This document shows positions 20,970-29,112 of a stretch of 34,874 nucleotides of DNA, piece by piece. The stretch lies in contig NZ_JAEL01000058.1 in the NCBI RefSeq assembly GCF_000518885.1, forward strand, positions 1-34,874, written 5' to 3'. Made by a program: the position numbers and the translations under genes. Source of the stretch: Bacillus sp. J33 (lineage in GTDB: Bacteria; Bacillota; Bacilli; Bacillales; Cytobacillaceae). Positions within the stretch are counted from its first letter, which is position 1; each line of letters opens with the position of its first letter. The notes beneath the pieces were generated by a model. The model saw only the letters and a list, made by a program, of their open reading frames with translations, had not been told where the DNA came from and did not search any database.

Positions 20970-21965
20970 TTATTTCCAGTTCCAGTAATCCAATTCACCG
21001 AGATAAGGACCGCGGATTTGCTCTTCTTCTTTAAGCTTTAGAAGTTCCTTGACCGGGCCAGTTACGACAGCACCGTATACGCTAAAGCCATTTTCTTTTA
21101 AATATTTATGGCGTTCTTCAAGGTGATCGAGTCCCAGGAAATTTTCATAATAGCTTTGTGATTCATTTTTTAACAGGTTTTCCATCTGCTTGAGCATAAG
21201 CTCTTTATTTTCATCCATATATTCCTCTGTCAGTGCCAATTTTGACTCTGACATATAATCATCGCCTGTCTCTCTGGCACCTGTAAGTCCATATATTGAC
21301 GTTAGTTCTATGGAGTCTCCGCTGCTTCCATAGCCGGTCTGGAATTCCTTCAATTCCCCAGTATATAATGGCATCCAAAGAACTTCCAGGTCGTACGGCT
21401 TTAATAGTTCAAGCAGGTCTTCCGGCTTCATAAATGATTTTGTAGAAAACGCCAGCTCTGCCACAGTCCCTTCATGGATTTTGGACAATGAGGACCAAGT
21501 ATTTTGATTCCCATTGCCTGAAAGTTTTCTCCCGCTATTCGGGTTTTCAGGCAGGGAAAAACGATAGATGCTTTCTTTATTCGGCTCAAACCTCTGAATA
21601 TTTAAGGTTGAGTAGGTATTGAACAGCCTTTTCTCAAGCTGTACTTCACCAACGGCCTGATATTCCCGTCCTACTTTCCGTGTTATCGGGTATGAGATCT
21701 TCTGTGTCAAAAATGGAGTTACTTCTTTTTTTGTAAAACCGCCAAAATCATCATGCAGGTTTGGCTGTTTCCAATCAAGTGCGAGCTTGCTGTAGAATGC
21801 ATGCTTTTTCTCGCTATGAGCAGCATCAGATAAGATATTTACAGCCATCATATAGACCCAGAAAAGCAGCAGGCAGGCAGCCAGAACTCTTAAGACTCTC
21901 AATGTTAACGTAAAGCGGTACTTGGACATGATTTTCTTTTCGCGGTCTTTGTTCCAATCAGTCAT
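20970..21965 (-). CDS. Anti-sigma factor, membrane-bound, cognate to the adjacent ECF sigma
   Basis: 331 residues: a short cytosolic N-terminus (MTDWNKDREKKIMSKYRFTLTLRVLRVL), one membrane helix at about 30-48 (VLAACLLLFWVYMMAVNIL) and a large outside domain to the end. The plan fits the Sigma_reg_N / Sigma_reg_C type of Bacillus anti-sigma factors, in which the N-terminal tail holds the sigma factor. There is no classical zinc HxxxCxxC motif in the tail. The start is taken at ATG 21963-21965 behind GGAGGGAG; it overlaps the sigma gene by 8 bases, so the two are coupled. Upstream codons to 22016 are only open frame. Signal sensed is unknown. Confidence 0.8.
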   Translation of the reverse strand: MTDWNKDREKKIMSKYRFTLTLRVLRVLAACLLLFWVYMMAVNILSDAAHSEKKHAFYSKLALDWKQPNLHDDFGGFTKKEVTPFLTQKISYPITRKVGREYQAVGEVQLEKRLFNTYSTLNIQRFEPNKESIYRFSLPENPNSGRKLSGNGNQNTWSSLSKIHEGTVAELAFSTKSFMKPEDLLELLKPYDLEVLWMPLYTGELKEFQTGYGSSGDSIELTSIYGLTGARETGDDYMSESKLALTEEYMDENKELMLKQMENLLKNESQSYYENFLGLDHLEERHKYLKENGFSVYGAVVTGPVKELLKLKEEEQIRGPYLGELDYWNWK

Positions 21966-22491
21966 GTTTCTCCCTCCATTGCTCATCGGCCAGCTGAGCC
22001 AGCTTCTTCCGTGCACGATGCAGTTTCACCTTCACCTGATTTTCTGATAAATCCAGCGCCTCTTCTATTTCGTTATAACTAAATGACTCATATTCTCTTA
22101 AATATAATATGGATCGGTATTGCTCCGGCAAGCAGCCCAGCAGATCCTCAACATTTTCCTTCGTCTCTTTCTGTAACGCAGCATCCTCCGGCAATCCGTA
22201 AGGACTCGTCATTTCATCCCTGGAAAATAGATAGTCGGCAAATGGAATCTTTTTTCTTCTCTGCCGCTTGCGCCATTCATCCAAATAGGCGTTCCTGGCC
22301 ACTTTAAAGAGCCAGGCCCTCACATCCTCCTGCTGATAAAAGGAGAGAGAAACTGTTGCCCTGACAAACGTCTCCTGCGTTAAATCCTCAGCCGTTTCCT
22401 TGGAACCGGACATCTTATATAAATAGTAATAAAGCGGCCTGGCATAATGCCGGTATAAATCATCCAGCCTTTCCCGCCGGTTCTCCTTCAA
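21958..22491 (-). CDS. ECF-type RNA polymerase sigma factor
   Basis: 177 residues. Region 2 (about 8-75) contains DLTQETFVRA and the DNA-melting helix WLFKVARNAYLDEWRK; region 4 (about 110-165) contains YRSILYLREYESFSYNEIEEAL and the -35-binding helix ENQVKVKLHRARKKL, in pieces. There is no region 1.1 or 3, as expected for the ECF class. Start is TTG 22489-22491 behind GGGAGGGAG. It is the first gene of a two-gene operon with its anti-sigma factor. A promoter of ECF type upstream (22532-22557) suggests autoregulation. The B. subtilis counterpart cannot be named with confidence. Confidence 0.9.
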   Translation of the reverse strand: MKENRRERLDDLYRHYARPLYYYLYKMSGSKETAEDLTQETFVRATVSLSFYQQEDVRAWLFKVARNAYLDEWRKRQRRKKIPFADYLFSRDEMTSPYGLPEDAALQKETKENVEDLLGCLPEQYRSILYLREYESFSYNEIEEALDLSENQVKVKLHRARKKLAQLADEQWREKHD

Positions 22492-22531
22492 CAGTCTCCC
22501 TCCCCTTTTCTTTCCGAACTTGCATATATAA

Positions 22532-22557
22532 AACGTAAATACCTGATAAATGTTACA
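22532..22557 (-). promoter_or_regulatory. Candidate autoregulatory ECF promoter
   Basis: Minus strand TGTAAC (22552-22557), 16 bases, CGTT (22532-22535). The AAC core, 16-base gap and CGT core match the layout of Bacillus ECF promoters. It lies about 40 bases ahead of the sigma gene start. Confidence 0.5.
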
Positions 22558-22628
22558 CCCTTTTTACAAAAAAGCACCAGATGCCTGTTCCAATTTGGCC
22601 AACTGGTATAGGTGCCTGTAAACACCAA

Positions 22629-22653
22629 TAAAAAAAGCCCTTCATATGAAGGA
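22629..22653 (-). terminator. Terminator of ywlG
   Basis: Palindrome CCTTCATATGAAGG (22639-22652) followed on the minus strand by seven T, close to the ywlG stop. Confidence 0.55.
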
Positions 22654-22657
22654 CCAT

Positions 22658-23221
22658 TTAACATGATTCATTTTCCGGCTTTCGTTCGTAGATGGCTCTC
22701 TCGCCACCAATTAGTTTTGGCCTTGTTTTGGCCATTGTGACGTGGGCGTTGCCGACCGATTTTTGTGAAGTCCGGATCGGAACAGCTACATGCTTGAGGT
22801 GCATGCCGATTAGCGTGTCTCCGATATCAATTCCGGCATCCGCCTTGATAAATTCCACCATAACAGGGTTACGGAAGTGCTCAAATGCATAGGCTGCCAT
22901 CGCACCGCCGGCCGTGCGGCGGGGGATGACGGTTACTTCATCCAGATTCCTCGCTTCAGCTGTTTCCATCTCGACTACCAGTGCGCGGTTCAAATGTTCA
23001 CAGCATTGAAAAGCAAGGGCAACACCGGTATTTTTACGGAGCTTGTCCAGCCGTGCAAAAATCATTTCAGCCACCTGCTCGGTGCCGGCTGTACCAATCC
23101 GCTTGCCGGCCACTTCACTCGTGCTGCAGCCCACCACAAGAATCTGGCGTTCATTTAAAGGAACCTGTTTGCTAAATTCATTAATGATTGTATCCAGCTC
23201 GGTTTTCCACTGTTCAATCAA
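22658..23221 (-). CDS. ywlG: YwlG family protein (UPF0340), unknown function
   Basis: 187 residues from the chosen start. The sequence [19 protein letters not shown] and the C-terminal [15 protein letters not shown], in pieces, are characteristic of the YwlG/UPF0340 family, whose biochemical role is not established. Conserved Gly/Ser-rich loops and [16 protein letters not shown] suggest a small-molecule binding fold. The start is ambiguous: TTG 23219-23221 has AAAGGGTGA five bases upstream, while GTG 23228-23230 (three codons longer) overlaps that site. It lies next to rpiB as in B. subtilis (rpiB/ywlF-ywlG), 38 bases after it, and likely in one transcript. Confidence 0.88.
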   Translation of the reverse strand: MIEQWKTELDTIINEFSKQVPLNERQILVVGCSTSEVAGKRIGTAGTEQVAEMIFARLDKLRKNTGVALAFQCCEHLNRALVVEMETAEARNLDEVTVIPRRTAGGAMAAYAFEHFRNPVMVEFIKADAGIDIGDTLIGMHLKHVAVPIRTSQKSVGNAHVTMAKTRPKLIGGERAIYERKPENESC

Positions 23222-23259
23222 AAAGCTCACCCTTTCGGAAGCCTGATTTATCGTAACGC

Positions 23260-23700
23260 TTATTTCGTTTCGTATGCCGTAATTTTTCCTACACGATTTG
23301 CATGGCGGCCGCCTTCAAATTCTGTTGAAAGCCATACCTTAGCTATTTCACGGGCCAATCCGGGGCCGATCACTCGTTCACCCATTGCCAGAATATTGCT
23401 GTCATTATGCTCACGTGTTGCCTTGGCACTGAAAACATCATGCACAAGAGCACAGCGGATTCCCCTTACTTTATTGGCAGAAATGCTCATGCCGATGCCA
23501 GTTCCGCAAATGAGGATGCCTTTATCAAATTCGCCTTTGGCTACTTTTTCAGCTACCGGCAGTGCGTAGTCCGGATAATCCACAGACGTTTCACATTCAC
23601 AGCCGAAGTCTTCATATTCAATACCCATTTCATCCATCAGGCTTTTGATCTCTTCACGGAGATTAAGTCCGCCATGGTCTGATGCAATTGCAATTTTCAT
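23260..23700 (-). CDS. rpiB: Ribose-5-phosphate isomerase B
   Basis: 146-residue LacA/RpiB-type isomerase, interconverting ribose 5-phosphate and ribulose 5-phosphate in the pentose phosphate pathway. Active-site elements: DHGG at 8-11, catalytic Cys65 followed by GTGIG (66-70), and His98 in REHND. The start is ATG 23698-23700 behind GGAGGG; the open frame runs 13 codons further without a site. It corresponds to YwlF of B. subtilis. Confidence 0.94.
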   Translation of the reverse strand: MKIAIASDHGGLNLREEIKSLMDEMGIEYEDFGCECETSVDYPDYALPVAEKVAKGEFDKGILICGTGIGMSISANKVRGIRCALVHDVFSAKATREHNDSNILAMGERVIGPGLAREIAKVWLSTEFEGGRHANRVGKITAYETK

Positions 23701-23780
23701 CTGAAACCCTCCTGTTTGAAAAGCGCGCTTAATATTCAAATCCTTTTCTTATTTTGACATAAAAGCCGAAAATTATAAAG

Positions 23781-23812
23781 AAAGGGAGCCTCTCTTCGGA
23801 AGCCCCTTTTTC
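23781..23812 (-). terminator. Terminator downstream of the chemoreceptor gene
   Basis: Imperfect stem AAAGGGA/CCCCTTT region (23781-23787 with 23803-23809), loop containing TCTTCGGA. The T content on the minus strand is moderate. Confidence 0.45.
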
Positions 23813-23819
23813 CTATAAA

Positions 23820-25115
23820 TCAAACTTTAAATTTTGTGATGGTGCCGTTTAATTTTTCTGCTTGCTCGTTCAGCTCCATTGCCAGTTTTTCCACATTGCC
23901 GATAACAGCCGTTTGCTGCTGCGTTGCTGCGGCAACCTCCTGGGCACCTGCGGACGTTTCTTCTGCTATCGCCGCAACCTCCTGTGACTGGGTTGAAGTA
24001 TGCAGGATTCCCTGCATCTGGCTGTCAACCAGACCCGCTATAGCAGAAACTGCAGACGCCATTTCATTAACCGTTTTTGCCATCTCTTCAATTACTTTGT
24101 TTGTTTGCGTTCCTTTTTTCACTTCATTATTTGCCGTTTCCACCTGAAGTGAAATTTGCTTCACGACATTGCGGACTTCTTCCTGAATGTTTTTAATCAG
24201 CTCCGAGATTCCCTGAACCGCCCGCGCGCTTTCGTCTGCCAGCTTCCGCACTTCTTCCGCAACCACAGCAAACCCTCTTCCATGGTCACCGGCACGGGCA
24301 GCTTCTATTGAGGCATTTAAAGCAAGGAGATTTGTCTGTGCAGCAATATCCCCGACAAGCTGGATAATCTGCTCCACTTTCACCGCATTTTCCTCAAGCC
24401 GCTTGACCGTCTGCAGAGATTCCTCATTATCATATGCCAGCTTCTCAATTCCTGAAATAAGTGAATGAATAACCTTTTTCGATTCCATTAAATCCTGAAC
24501 CATTTCCTCGGAAACTTTTTCAGAAACCCTTGCTTTACCCTGCACCTCTTCAGCAATTCGGCTTACATCCTCCATTGATTCAGCAGTGGACTGGATCGAG
24601 ACGGCTGAATTGTCTGCTCCCAATGAGATTTCGCTGATTGTCCTAGCAATAGAGTCAGCCTGTTCCGCAGCAATGGAGGATTCTGCCGAGATGGTTTTTA
24701 CTTTTTCATTTGTCTCTTTAAAATTCTCATCTATTTTTTGAACCATTTCTCTTAAACTCGAAAGCATGTAGTTAAACGCAATGCCAAGCGAGCGGATTTC
24801 ATCATCTGATTTGGATACCTCTGCATCTTCACGGATATCCCCCTGCGCTGCCATTAAAGCGGTTTTTTCAAGCTTCTGCAAAGGCTTAGTAATAAAACCG
24901 GCAGCAAAGAAAGCCAGGATCCCAGACCAGACAACCCCCATACTCAATGTCAAGCTGCTAAAAACAGCTTCTCCAAAAGGCAGCGAATTCTCGATTTCAG
25001 GAAATAATACATAAAGAAAAATTGCACTTGTTGTGTATGTAATAATGGCCAGTGAAGTGATAAATAAAACAAGCTTTTTCCTCAAGCCAAATCTATATCC
25101 CTTTTTCTCCCCCAT
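23820..25115 (-). CDS. Methyl-accepting chemotaxis protein with minimal outside loop
   Basis: 431 residues. Basic N-terminus, membrane helix 1 (about 14-36), a very short outside segment (about 15-20 residues, [17 protein letters not shown]), membrane helix 2 (about 52-73), HAMP (about 74-126), then the long methylation/signalling coiled coil with the conserved tip [31 protein letters not shown], in pieces, near 265-297. It lacks a periplasmic-type ligand domain, so it must sense through the membrane, HAMP or a partner. AGGGGG precedes ATG 25113-25115. It begins 15 bases after ywlE, so the two are probably co-transcribed, which is not the B. subtilis arrangement. Confidence 0.93.
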   Translation of the reverse strand: MGEKKGYRFGLRKKLVLFITSLAIITYTTSAIFLYVLFPEIENSLPFGEAVFSSLTLSMGVVWSGILAFFAAGFITKPLQKLEKTALMAAQGDIREDAEVSKSDDEIRSLGIAFNYMLSSLREMVQKIDENFKETNEKVKTISAESSIAAEQADSIARTISEISLGADNSAVSIQSTAESMEDVSRIAEEVQGKARVSEKVSEEMVQDLMESKKVIHSLISGIEKLAYDNEESLQTVKRLEENAVKVEQIIQLVGDIAAQTNLLALNASIEAARAGDHGRGFAVVAEEVRKLADESARAVQGISELIKNIQEEVRNVVKQISLQVETANNEVKKGTQTNKVIEEMAKTVNEMASAVSAIAGLVDSQMQGILHTSTQSQEVAAIAEETSAGAQEVAAATQQQTAVIGNVEKLAMELNEQAEKLNGTITKFKV

Positions 25116-25130
25116 TATAGTGCCCCCTAA

Positions 25131-25580
25131 TTAACTTTTCTCTGTTTTTAAGCGGTCCACAATCTGATCAATGGCTTCTATCATATCTGCATAGGTATTT
25201 CTATAAATTTCAACTGGCCCCCCGTAAGGGTCGGTAATATCACCTGCTCCTGTCTGGCCAGCAAATTCTTTCAGCGTATACGTTTTGCCTGCAGCTGCAG
25301 AAAACATAGCCAGAACCGTATCTTTATGTCCAGCTGTCATAGTTAAAATATAAGTCGCCCAATCCACTAAAGACTCTGTCAGGCCGGATGACTTATGCTC
25401 CAGCGAAATCCCCTGTTCTTCTAGCACCTTTATTGTGTTTGCAGAAGCATTGCTCCCTTCAGCTGCAAATACACCAGCAGACTTTACTTCAACACCCGGC
25501 AAAGCCTTGCTTCTTAAAATAGCTTCAGCCATCGGGCTTCTGCACGTATTTCCTGTACAAACAAATAACACATTCGTCAC
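25131..25580 (-). CDS. ywlE: Protein-arginine phosphatase YwlE (low-MW phosphatase family)
   Basis: 149 residues. The P-loop CTGNTCRS starts at Cys8 and includes the Thr after Asn that in YwlE selects phospho-arginine over phosphotyrosine; the general-acid Asp is in DITDPYGG near the C-terminus. YwlE opposes the McsB arginine kinase that marks proteins for ClpCP. The start is GTG 25578-25580, with AAGGAGG 8 bases upstream; the frame stays open to 25676 but that part has no site and no conservation. A TATAAT lies further upstream near 25655, without a good -35. Confidence 0.92.
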   Translation of the reverse strand: MTNVLFVCTGNTCRSPMAEAILRSKALPGVEVKSAGVFAAEGSNASANTIKVLEEQGISLEHKSSGLTESLVDWATYILTMTAGHKDTVLAMFSAAAGKTYTLKEFAGQTGAGDITDPYGGPVEIYRNTYADMIEAIDQIVDRLKTEKS

Positions 25581-25695
25581 AGAGTGGTCCTCCTTATTTA
25601 TATCGGTTTTAAACCCCAAACCTTTATTAAAATAAACATCCTGCACTTTTCTTACATTATAAGCTAAATTACCCATTTAACCTATAATCCCGGGG

Positions 25696-25727
25696 CAAAA
25701 AAGAAAAAGGGTGCCTTCACCCTTTTC
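25696..25727 (-). terminator. Terminator of mntP
   Basis: A 9-bp stem AAAAGGGTG/CACCCTTTT (25705-25713/25718-25726) with a 4-base loop and a T-rich tail on the minus strand. Confidence 0.75.
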
Positions 25728-25803
25728 ATTTTTCACAAAATATTAACATTTAAACAAGAGCAGGACTGTCTGTACTATATTTCGGGAAGTGACTGATGCC
25801 AGG

Positions 25804-26355
25804 CTATAAAAACAGCAGCTTGACTCCGAAAGCAAGCAGAATAGCACCGCCTAGAGCTTCGCTGTAGAAGCCCATCCATCCCTGTATTTTTCTCCCCGTG
25901 AGCAGACCTGCCCATGTTAGGATGGTTGCTCCAATTCCGAAGAAGGTCAGGACTGCTACTGTTTTGGCACCATAAATTCCAAGGCTGAGCCCCACGGAAA
26001 AACTATCAAGGCTTACGCTTAAAGCAAATAACAGCAGCCCTAATCCTGCTGGTGTAATTAAACTTTCTTCATCTTCCCTGAAGCTTGACCAAATCATCTG
26101 TACACCTAATAAAAGGAGCAATCCTCCGCCAACATAGCCGGCAATGGCTCCAAATGTATTTGAAAGGAATCTGCCTGCAATCATTCCTAATAAGGGCATC
26201 CATACATGAAATAGTCCAATTGTGATTCCAATTTTAAAAATCTGCCTAAGGCCTAGTCTGTACATCCCCATGCCCAGGCCCACCGAAAAGGCATCCATCC
26301 CCAACGCGAATGCCATTAAGGCTAGTGTCAATATTTCTCCGATCATTGCTGACAT
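25804..26355 (-). CDS. mntP: Manganese efflux pump MntP
   Basis: 183 residues with six membrane helices built from two related halves. Each half carries the LDxFSVGL-type motif with a membrane aspartate (Asp21 in [10 protein letters not shown], Asp117 in LDSFSVGLS), which are the metal-transport residues of the family. It exports Mn2+ and protects from excess. It corresponds to YwlD. AAGGGGG precedes ATG 26353-26355. No recognisable Mn riboswitch or MntR site was found upstream. Confidence 0.93.
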   Translation of the reverse strand: MSAMIGEILTLALMAFALGMDAFSVGLGMGMYRLGLRQIFKIGITIGLFHVWMPLLGMIAGRFLSNTFGAIAGYVGGGLLLLLGVQMIWSSFREDEESLITPAGLGLLLFALSVSLDSFSVGLSLGIYGAKTVAVLTFFGIGATILTWAGLLTGRKIQGWMGFYSEALGGAILLAFGVKLLFL

Positions 26356-26549
26356 TTTTACGCCCCCTTGGACTTGCTATTTCAGCATATGCACGTCCAA
26401 ATGGTTTTAGAATGACATTCTATTTTGGGCTGGGTAAATTTTTGATGCTTTTTTAGCGGTTTCTATGGCCATTTAAAAAAATATATTCTGCTTTATGTAA
26501 GTTTCACTTCTTTTTTGATATCACTTTTTATGCTCGAGGGATCACCTTT
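26356..26549. other. Gene-free stretch upstream of mntP
   Basis: AT-rich, no open frame with ribosome site. It must hold the mntP promoter, but no clear -35/-10 pair was found. Confidence 0.35.
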
Positions 26550-26682
26550 CCACTACTATGCGTCACTGTTCACATTTATCGCACAACTTTTCCATTTTAT
26601 GCACCACTTTTAAACCTTATTGTACAACTTTCCGGTTTTATGCGTTTCTCTCTACTTTTTATGCACAACTTCCCGTTATCAT
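26550..26682. repeat. Second array of the 20-23 bp TTTATGCRYMACTTTT repeat
   Basis: About six units, for example CTATGCGTCACTGTTC, TTTATGCACCACTTTT and TTTATGCACAACTTCCCG. It shares consensus, unit length and final AACTTCCCG with 2346-2480. One unit contains TTATGCACA (26659-26667), which fits the general DnaA box TTATNCACA; the others do not exactly. Confidence 0.6.
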
Positions 26683-26701
26683 AGGTTTTTCCCGGCACAA
26701 C

Positions 26702-26734
26702 GCAAAAAAGCCGTTCTCACACAAACGGCTTTTT
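26702..26734 (-). terminator. Terminator of ywlC
   Basis: An 11-bp stem AAAAAGCCGTT/AACGGCTTTTT (26705-26715/26724-26734), short loop, T-run within the stem end, 8 bases after the ywlC stop. Confidence 0.85.
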
Positions 26735-26741
26735 CCTATAT

Positions 26742-27785
26742 TTATTTACTGATGACCCGGTGCCCTGCTGCTTTCATCAGCCGGTTCATGATGGCTTGGC
26801 CTACACCTTCATTTGGGAACATTTCGCTGAAAATAATATCAGCATCAGTATTATTGAAATGCCTTAACGCTTCATATAATGAGCTTGCAACTGTATCAAG
26901 CTGTTCCCGGCGTCCGCATGCGAATATATAATCAGCACGGTAAAACCATTCATTTTCAGCGGTTGTCAAAACGCCAACAGAAAGCCCTTCCTGCTTTTTC
27001 TCATCCACTAATCGCTGGATCTCTTCTTTTGGCCCGTCTACTAAATAGAGAGGAGCGTCCGGGGCATAGTGGCGATACTTCATTCCGGGAGATTTCGGAG
27101 CTTGGCCTTCATCAGCCAGAGCAGGATCGACACTGACCTTGCCAATTTCTCCTTCAAGCTGCTCCTTCGTAATTCCGCCTGGTCTCAGAATAACGGGTAA
27201 CTCATCTGTGCAATCCAATACAGTTGATTCTACACCAACTCCTGTAGGGCCTCCGTCCACCAGCCCCGCAATCCGCCCATTCAAGTCTTCCCAAACATGA
27301 TCAGCTGTTGTGGGACTCGGCCTCCCAGACCGATTAGCACTCGGAGCTGCTATCGGAAGGTTCGTTTTTTCCAGCAGAGAAAGCGCTACAGGATGATCCG
27401 GCATTCGGACTGCGACTGTGGATAACCCTGCAGTCGCATAATTCGACAAAACGCCTTCCTTCATATTAAAAATAAGTGTCAGCGGGCCAGGCCAAAATTT
27501 ATCCATTAAGGCCTTCGCTTTTTTCGGAACTTCCTTCACAAAGGCATCCAGCTGGCTTTTATCTGCAATGTGAATAATCAAAGGATTATCACTTGGACGT
27601 CCTTTTGCTTCAAATATTTTCTTGACTGCATCATCGTTTTCAGCATTTCCGCCCAATCCGTATACCGTCTCAGTTGGAAAAGCAACTACTTCATTATTTT
27701 TTAAAAGATCGGCAGCCTGTGAAAGTTGTGGGTAACTTTCCTCTTTATCCACATTGTTATCCACCGACCATCTTTGTGTATTCAT
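26742..27785 (-). CDS. ywlC: L-threonylcarbamoyladenylate synthase (Sua5/YwlC type)
   Basis: 347 residues. It makes threonylcarbamoyl-AMP from Thr, bicarbonate and ATP, the first step of t6A tRNA modification. The YrdC domain (about 18-205) has FPTETVYGLG and the KxRxSxN element at 61-67 (KGRPSDN); a linker with SPGMKYRHYAP leads to the Sua5-specific C-terminal domain (about 245-345). Full length for the two-domain Sua5 class. AAGGTGG precedes ATG 27783-27785, and this ribosome site overlaps a DnaA-box-like sequence (27788-27796). Confidence 0.94.
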   Translation of the reverse strand: MNTQRWSVDNNVDKEESYPQLSQAADLLKNNEVVAFPTETVYGLGGNAENDDAVKKIFEAKGRPSDNPLIIHIADKSQLDAFVKEVPKKAKALMDKFWPGPLTLIFNMKEGVLSNYATAGLSTVAVRMPDHPVALSLLEKTNLPIAAPSANRSGRPSPTTADHVWEDLNGRIAGLVDGGPTGVGVESTVLDCTDELPVILRPGGITKEQLEGEIGKVSVDPALADEGQAPKSPGMKYRHYAPDAPLYLVDGPKEEIQRLVDEKKQEGLSVGVLTTAENEWFYRADYIFACGRREQLDTVASSLYEALRHFNNTDADIIFSEMFPNEGVGQAIMNRLMKAAGHRVISK

Positions 27786-27998
27786 TGTTATCCACCTTCA
27801 TAAAAAATGTTTTGTAGCTGTCAAAATTCCTATGTTTTCGACATTTTTTTGAACATTCCTTTGGAAAGTATAGTAGAAGAAGCTGGATAACTCAAGTTTT
27901 ATCCACAAATTGTGTATAAATAATGCTATTTTGTGTATAACTTTGGCAACATACCCACAATTCACATGGATAATTTCAAAAAGAAAGAGTTATCCACA
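27727..27998. promoter_or_regulatory. DnaA-box cluster between ywlC and ywlB
   Basis: Perfect TTATCCACA boxes are at 27745-27753, 27899-27907 and 27990-27998. TTATACACA (minus strand) is at 27911-27919 and 27932-27940. TTATCCACC is at 27757-27765 and 27788-27796, and TTACCCACA (minus) at 27727-27735. Weaker ones lie at 27882-27890, 27951-27959 and 27965-27973. B. subtilis is known to carry DnaA-box clusters at several places outside oriC, including, from memory, the ywlC-ywlB gap, where they restrain replication initiation by binding DnaA. The cluster spans the gap and reaches into both genes. No DUE-like AT tract or dnaA/dnaN gene is present, so it is not oriC. Confidence 0.85.
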
Positions 27999-28408
27999 GT
28001 CAGAATGTGTTTAACATGTTCTGATTCAAACAATACTTCTGGCAGCTGTTCTGTTTCCTCCTGCCTGAACCCAAGCAAATGGAAAAATTCCAGAGAATTT
28101 CTTTTATTCGAAGCCAAATATAAAGACTTTATATTGCGATCCCTTGCCAGGATTAAAATCTGCTCAAATAGAATAAATAAATCCTTTTCAGATGCGGATG
28201 CTGACATGACCAGCGACCTTAACAGACCAACTTCTCCATGGGGCTCAATTCCCAGGGTAGCTTTAATATCCCCCGAATCATTTTCCATAATTAAAAAATA
28301 TTCAATTGCTTCCTTAATTCCTTCCGTGCTTAAATTCGCTGCTTCCAAAAAAGCTGTAAGCCTATCAGCATCTTCTAATCGTGCACATCGTACTGCGCCT
28401 GTTTCCAT
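27962..28408 (-). CDS. ywlB: GNAT-family acetyltransferase-like protein YwlB
   Basis: 148 residues with GNAT layout: an N-terminal CARLEDADRLTAFLE helix, a central GEVGLLRSLVM strand corresponding to the acetyl-CoA site, and a C-terminal SLYLASNKRNSLEFFHLLGFRQEE typical of the family. Substrate unknown. The position upstream of ywlC matches B. subtilis ywlB. GGGGTGA precedes ATG 28406-28408. The last codons contain a perfect DnaA box. Confidence 0.85.
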   Translation of the reverse strand: METGAVRCARLEDADRLTAFLEAANLSTEGIKEAIEYFLIMENDSGDIKATLGIEPHGEVGLLRSLVMSASASEKDLFILFEQILILARDRNIKSLYLASNKRNSLEFFHLLGFRQEETEQLPEVLFESEHVKHILTVDNSFFLKLSM

Positions 28409-28508
28409 TTCTTCACCCCATTTTGTTTTTGTTATTCTATGAATATGAAAAAATAGAAAAAGTAGAACAAGAATAATGCTAGATTAGAAAGAATTCATCG
28501 TTAAAGCT

Positions 28509-28553
28509 AAAACAAAAACACGGCAGCTACTGTTAATTCGCTGCCGTGTTTTT
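28509..28553 (-). terminator. Terminator of the GsiB-like gene
   Basis: A 13-bp perfect stem (28514-28526/28541-28553) with A/T-rich ends, functional on either strand. Confidence 0.85.
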
Positions 28554-28586
28554 GCTAAAATCCTATTGAATTTTTGTAAGAAATAC

Positions 28587-28967
28587 TTAGTCGTTCGAGT
28601 TGCCGCCTTTACGCCCGATTTCCTCATAGAAATCGCGGTCATGATTTTCACTGGTTGCTTCTCCGCCTTTGCGTCCAATTTCCTGATAGAATTCCTTATC
28701 GTGGCTTTCTGCTGTTGCCTCTCCGCCTTTACGGCCAATCTCCTGATAGAAGTCCTTATCATGGCTTTCTGCTGTCGCTTCGCCGCCTTTTTGTCCTATT
28801 TCCTGATAGAAGTCCTTATCATGGTTTTCTGCTGTCGCTTCGCCGCCTTTTGAACCAATTTCCTGATAAAACTCTTTATCATGGCTGCGGCTTGTTGCTT
28901 CTCCGCCCATGCGGCCTCTTTCCTCACGAGACATTTTATCGTTGTTATTATTGTTGTTTTTAGCCAT
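28587..28967 (-). CDS. GsiB-like general stress protein with KGG repeats
   Basis: 126 residues, strongly hydrophilic. After an Asn-rich start (MAKNNNNNND) five tandem repeats of about 20 residues follow (FYQEIGxKGGEATAExHDKD), also visible as 60-base DNA repeats at 28590-28900. This is the KGG/GsiB pattern of desiccation- and stress-induced proteins related to plant group-1 LEA proteins; the exact action is unknown. AAGGAG lies about 10 bases ahead of ATG 28965-28967. A sigma-B-type promoter at 29015-29039 fits a general stress gene. In B. subtilis this spot between ywlB and spoIIR holds ywlA instead. Confidence 0.9.
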   Translation of the reverse strand: MAKNNNNNNDKMSREERGRMGGEATSRSHDKEFYQEIGSKGGEATAENHDKDFYQEIGQKGGEATAESHDKDFYQEIGRKGGEATAESHDKEFYQEIGRKGGEATSENHDRDFYEEIGRKGGNSND

Positions 28968-29014
28968 TATCTTTCATCTCCTTTTGTTTATGTTTTGTTG
29001 TTACATTACTTTAA

Positions 29015-29039
29015 ATATCCGTTTTTAATAGAATCAAAC
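29015..29039 (-). promoter_or_regulatory. Candidate sigma-B promoter of the GsiB-like gene
   Basis: Minus strand GTTTGA (29034-29039), 13 bases, GGATAT (29015-29020), against consensus GTTTAA-N13-15-GGGTAT. A further GTTTAA stands about 20 bases upstream of the -35. Confidence 0.6.
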
Positions 29040-29112
29040 GCATGAAAAGAAGATGTTAAACGCTTGTCTCAATTGTAATTTGTTTTCCAGATTCTAAAAT
29101 GATTCTAAAAAC

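Noticed and set aside
25581-25676. N-terminal extension of YwlE by 32 residues
   Set aside because: No ribosome site at 25676, no family match, and a very strong site before GTG 25578-25580.
26356-26460. Mn2+ (yybP-ykoY) riboswitch upstream of mntP
   Set aside because: I could not find the conserved paired loops; the stretch is plain AT-rich sequence.
27727-27998. Chromosomal origin oriC
   Set aside because: DnaA boxes are present but there is no dnaA, dnaN or AT-rich unwinding element nearby; the gene context is ywlC-ywlB.
28484-28762. 92-codon minus-strand frame and plus-strand frames of 95 and 102 codons over the GsiB-like gene
   Set aside because: Shadow frames produced by the 60-base repeats of the real gene.
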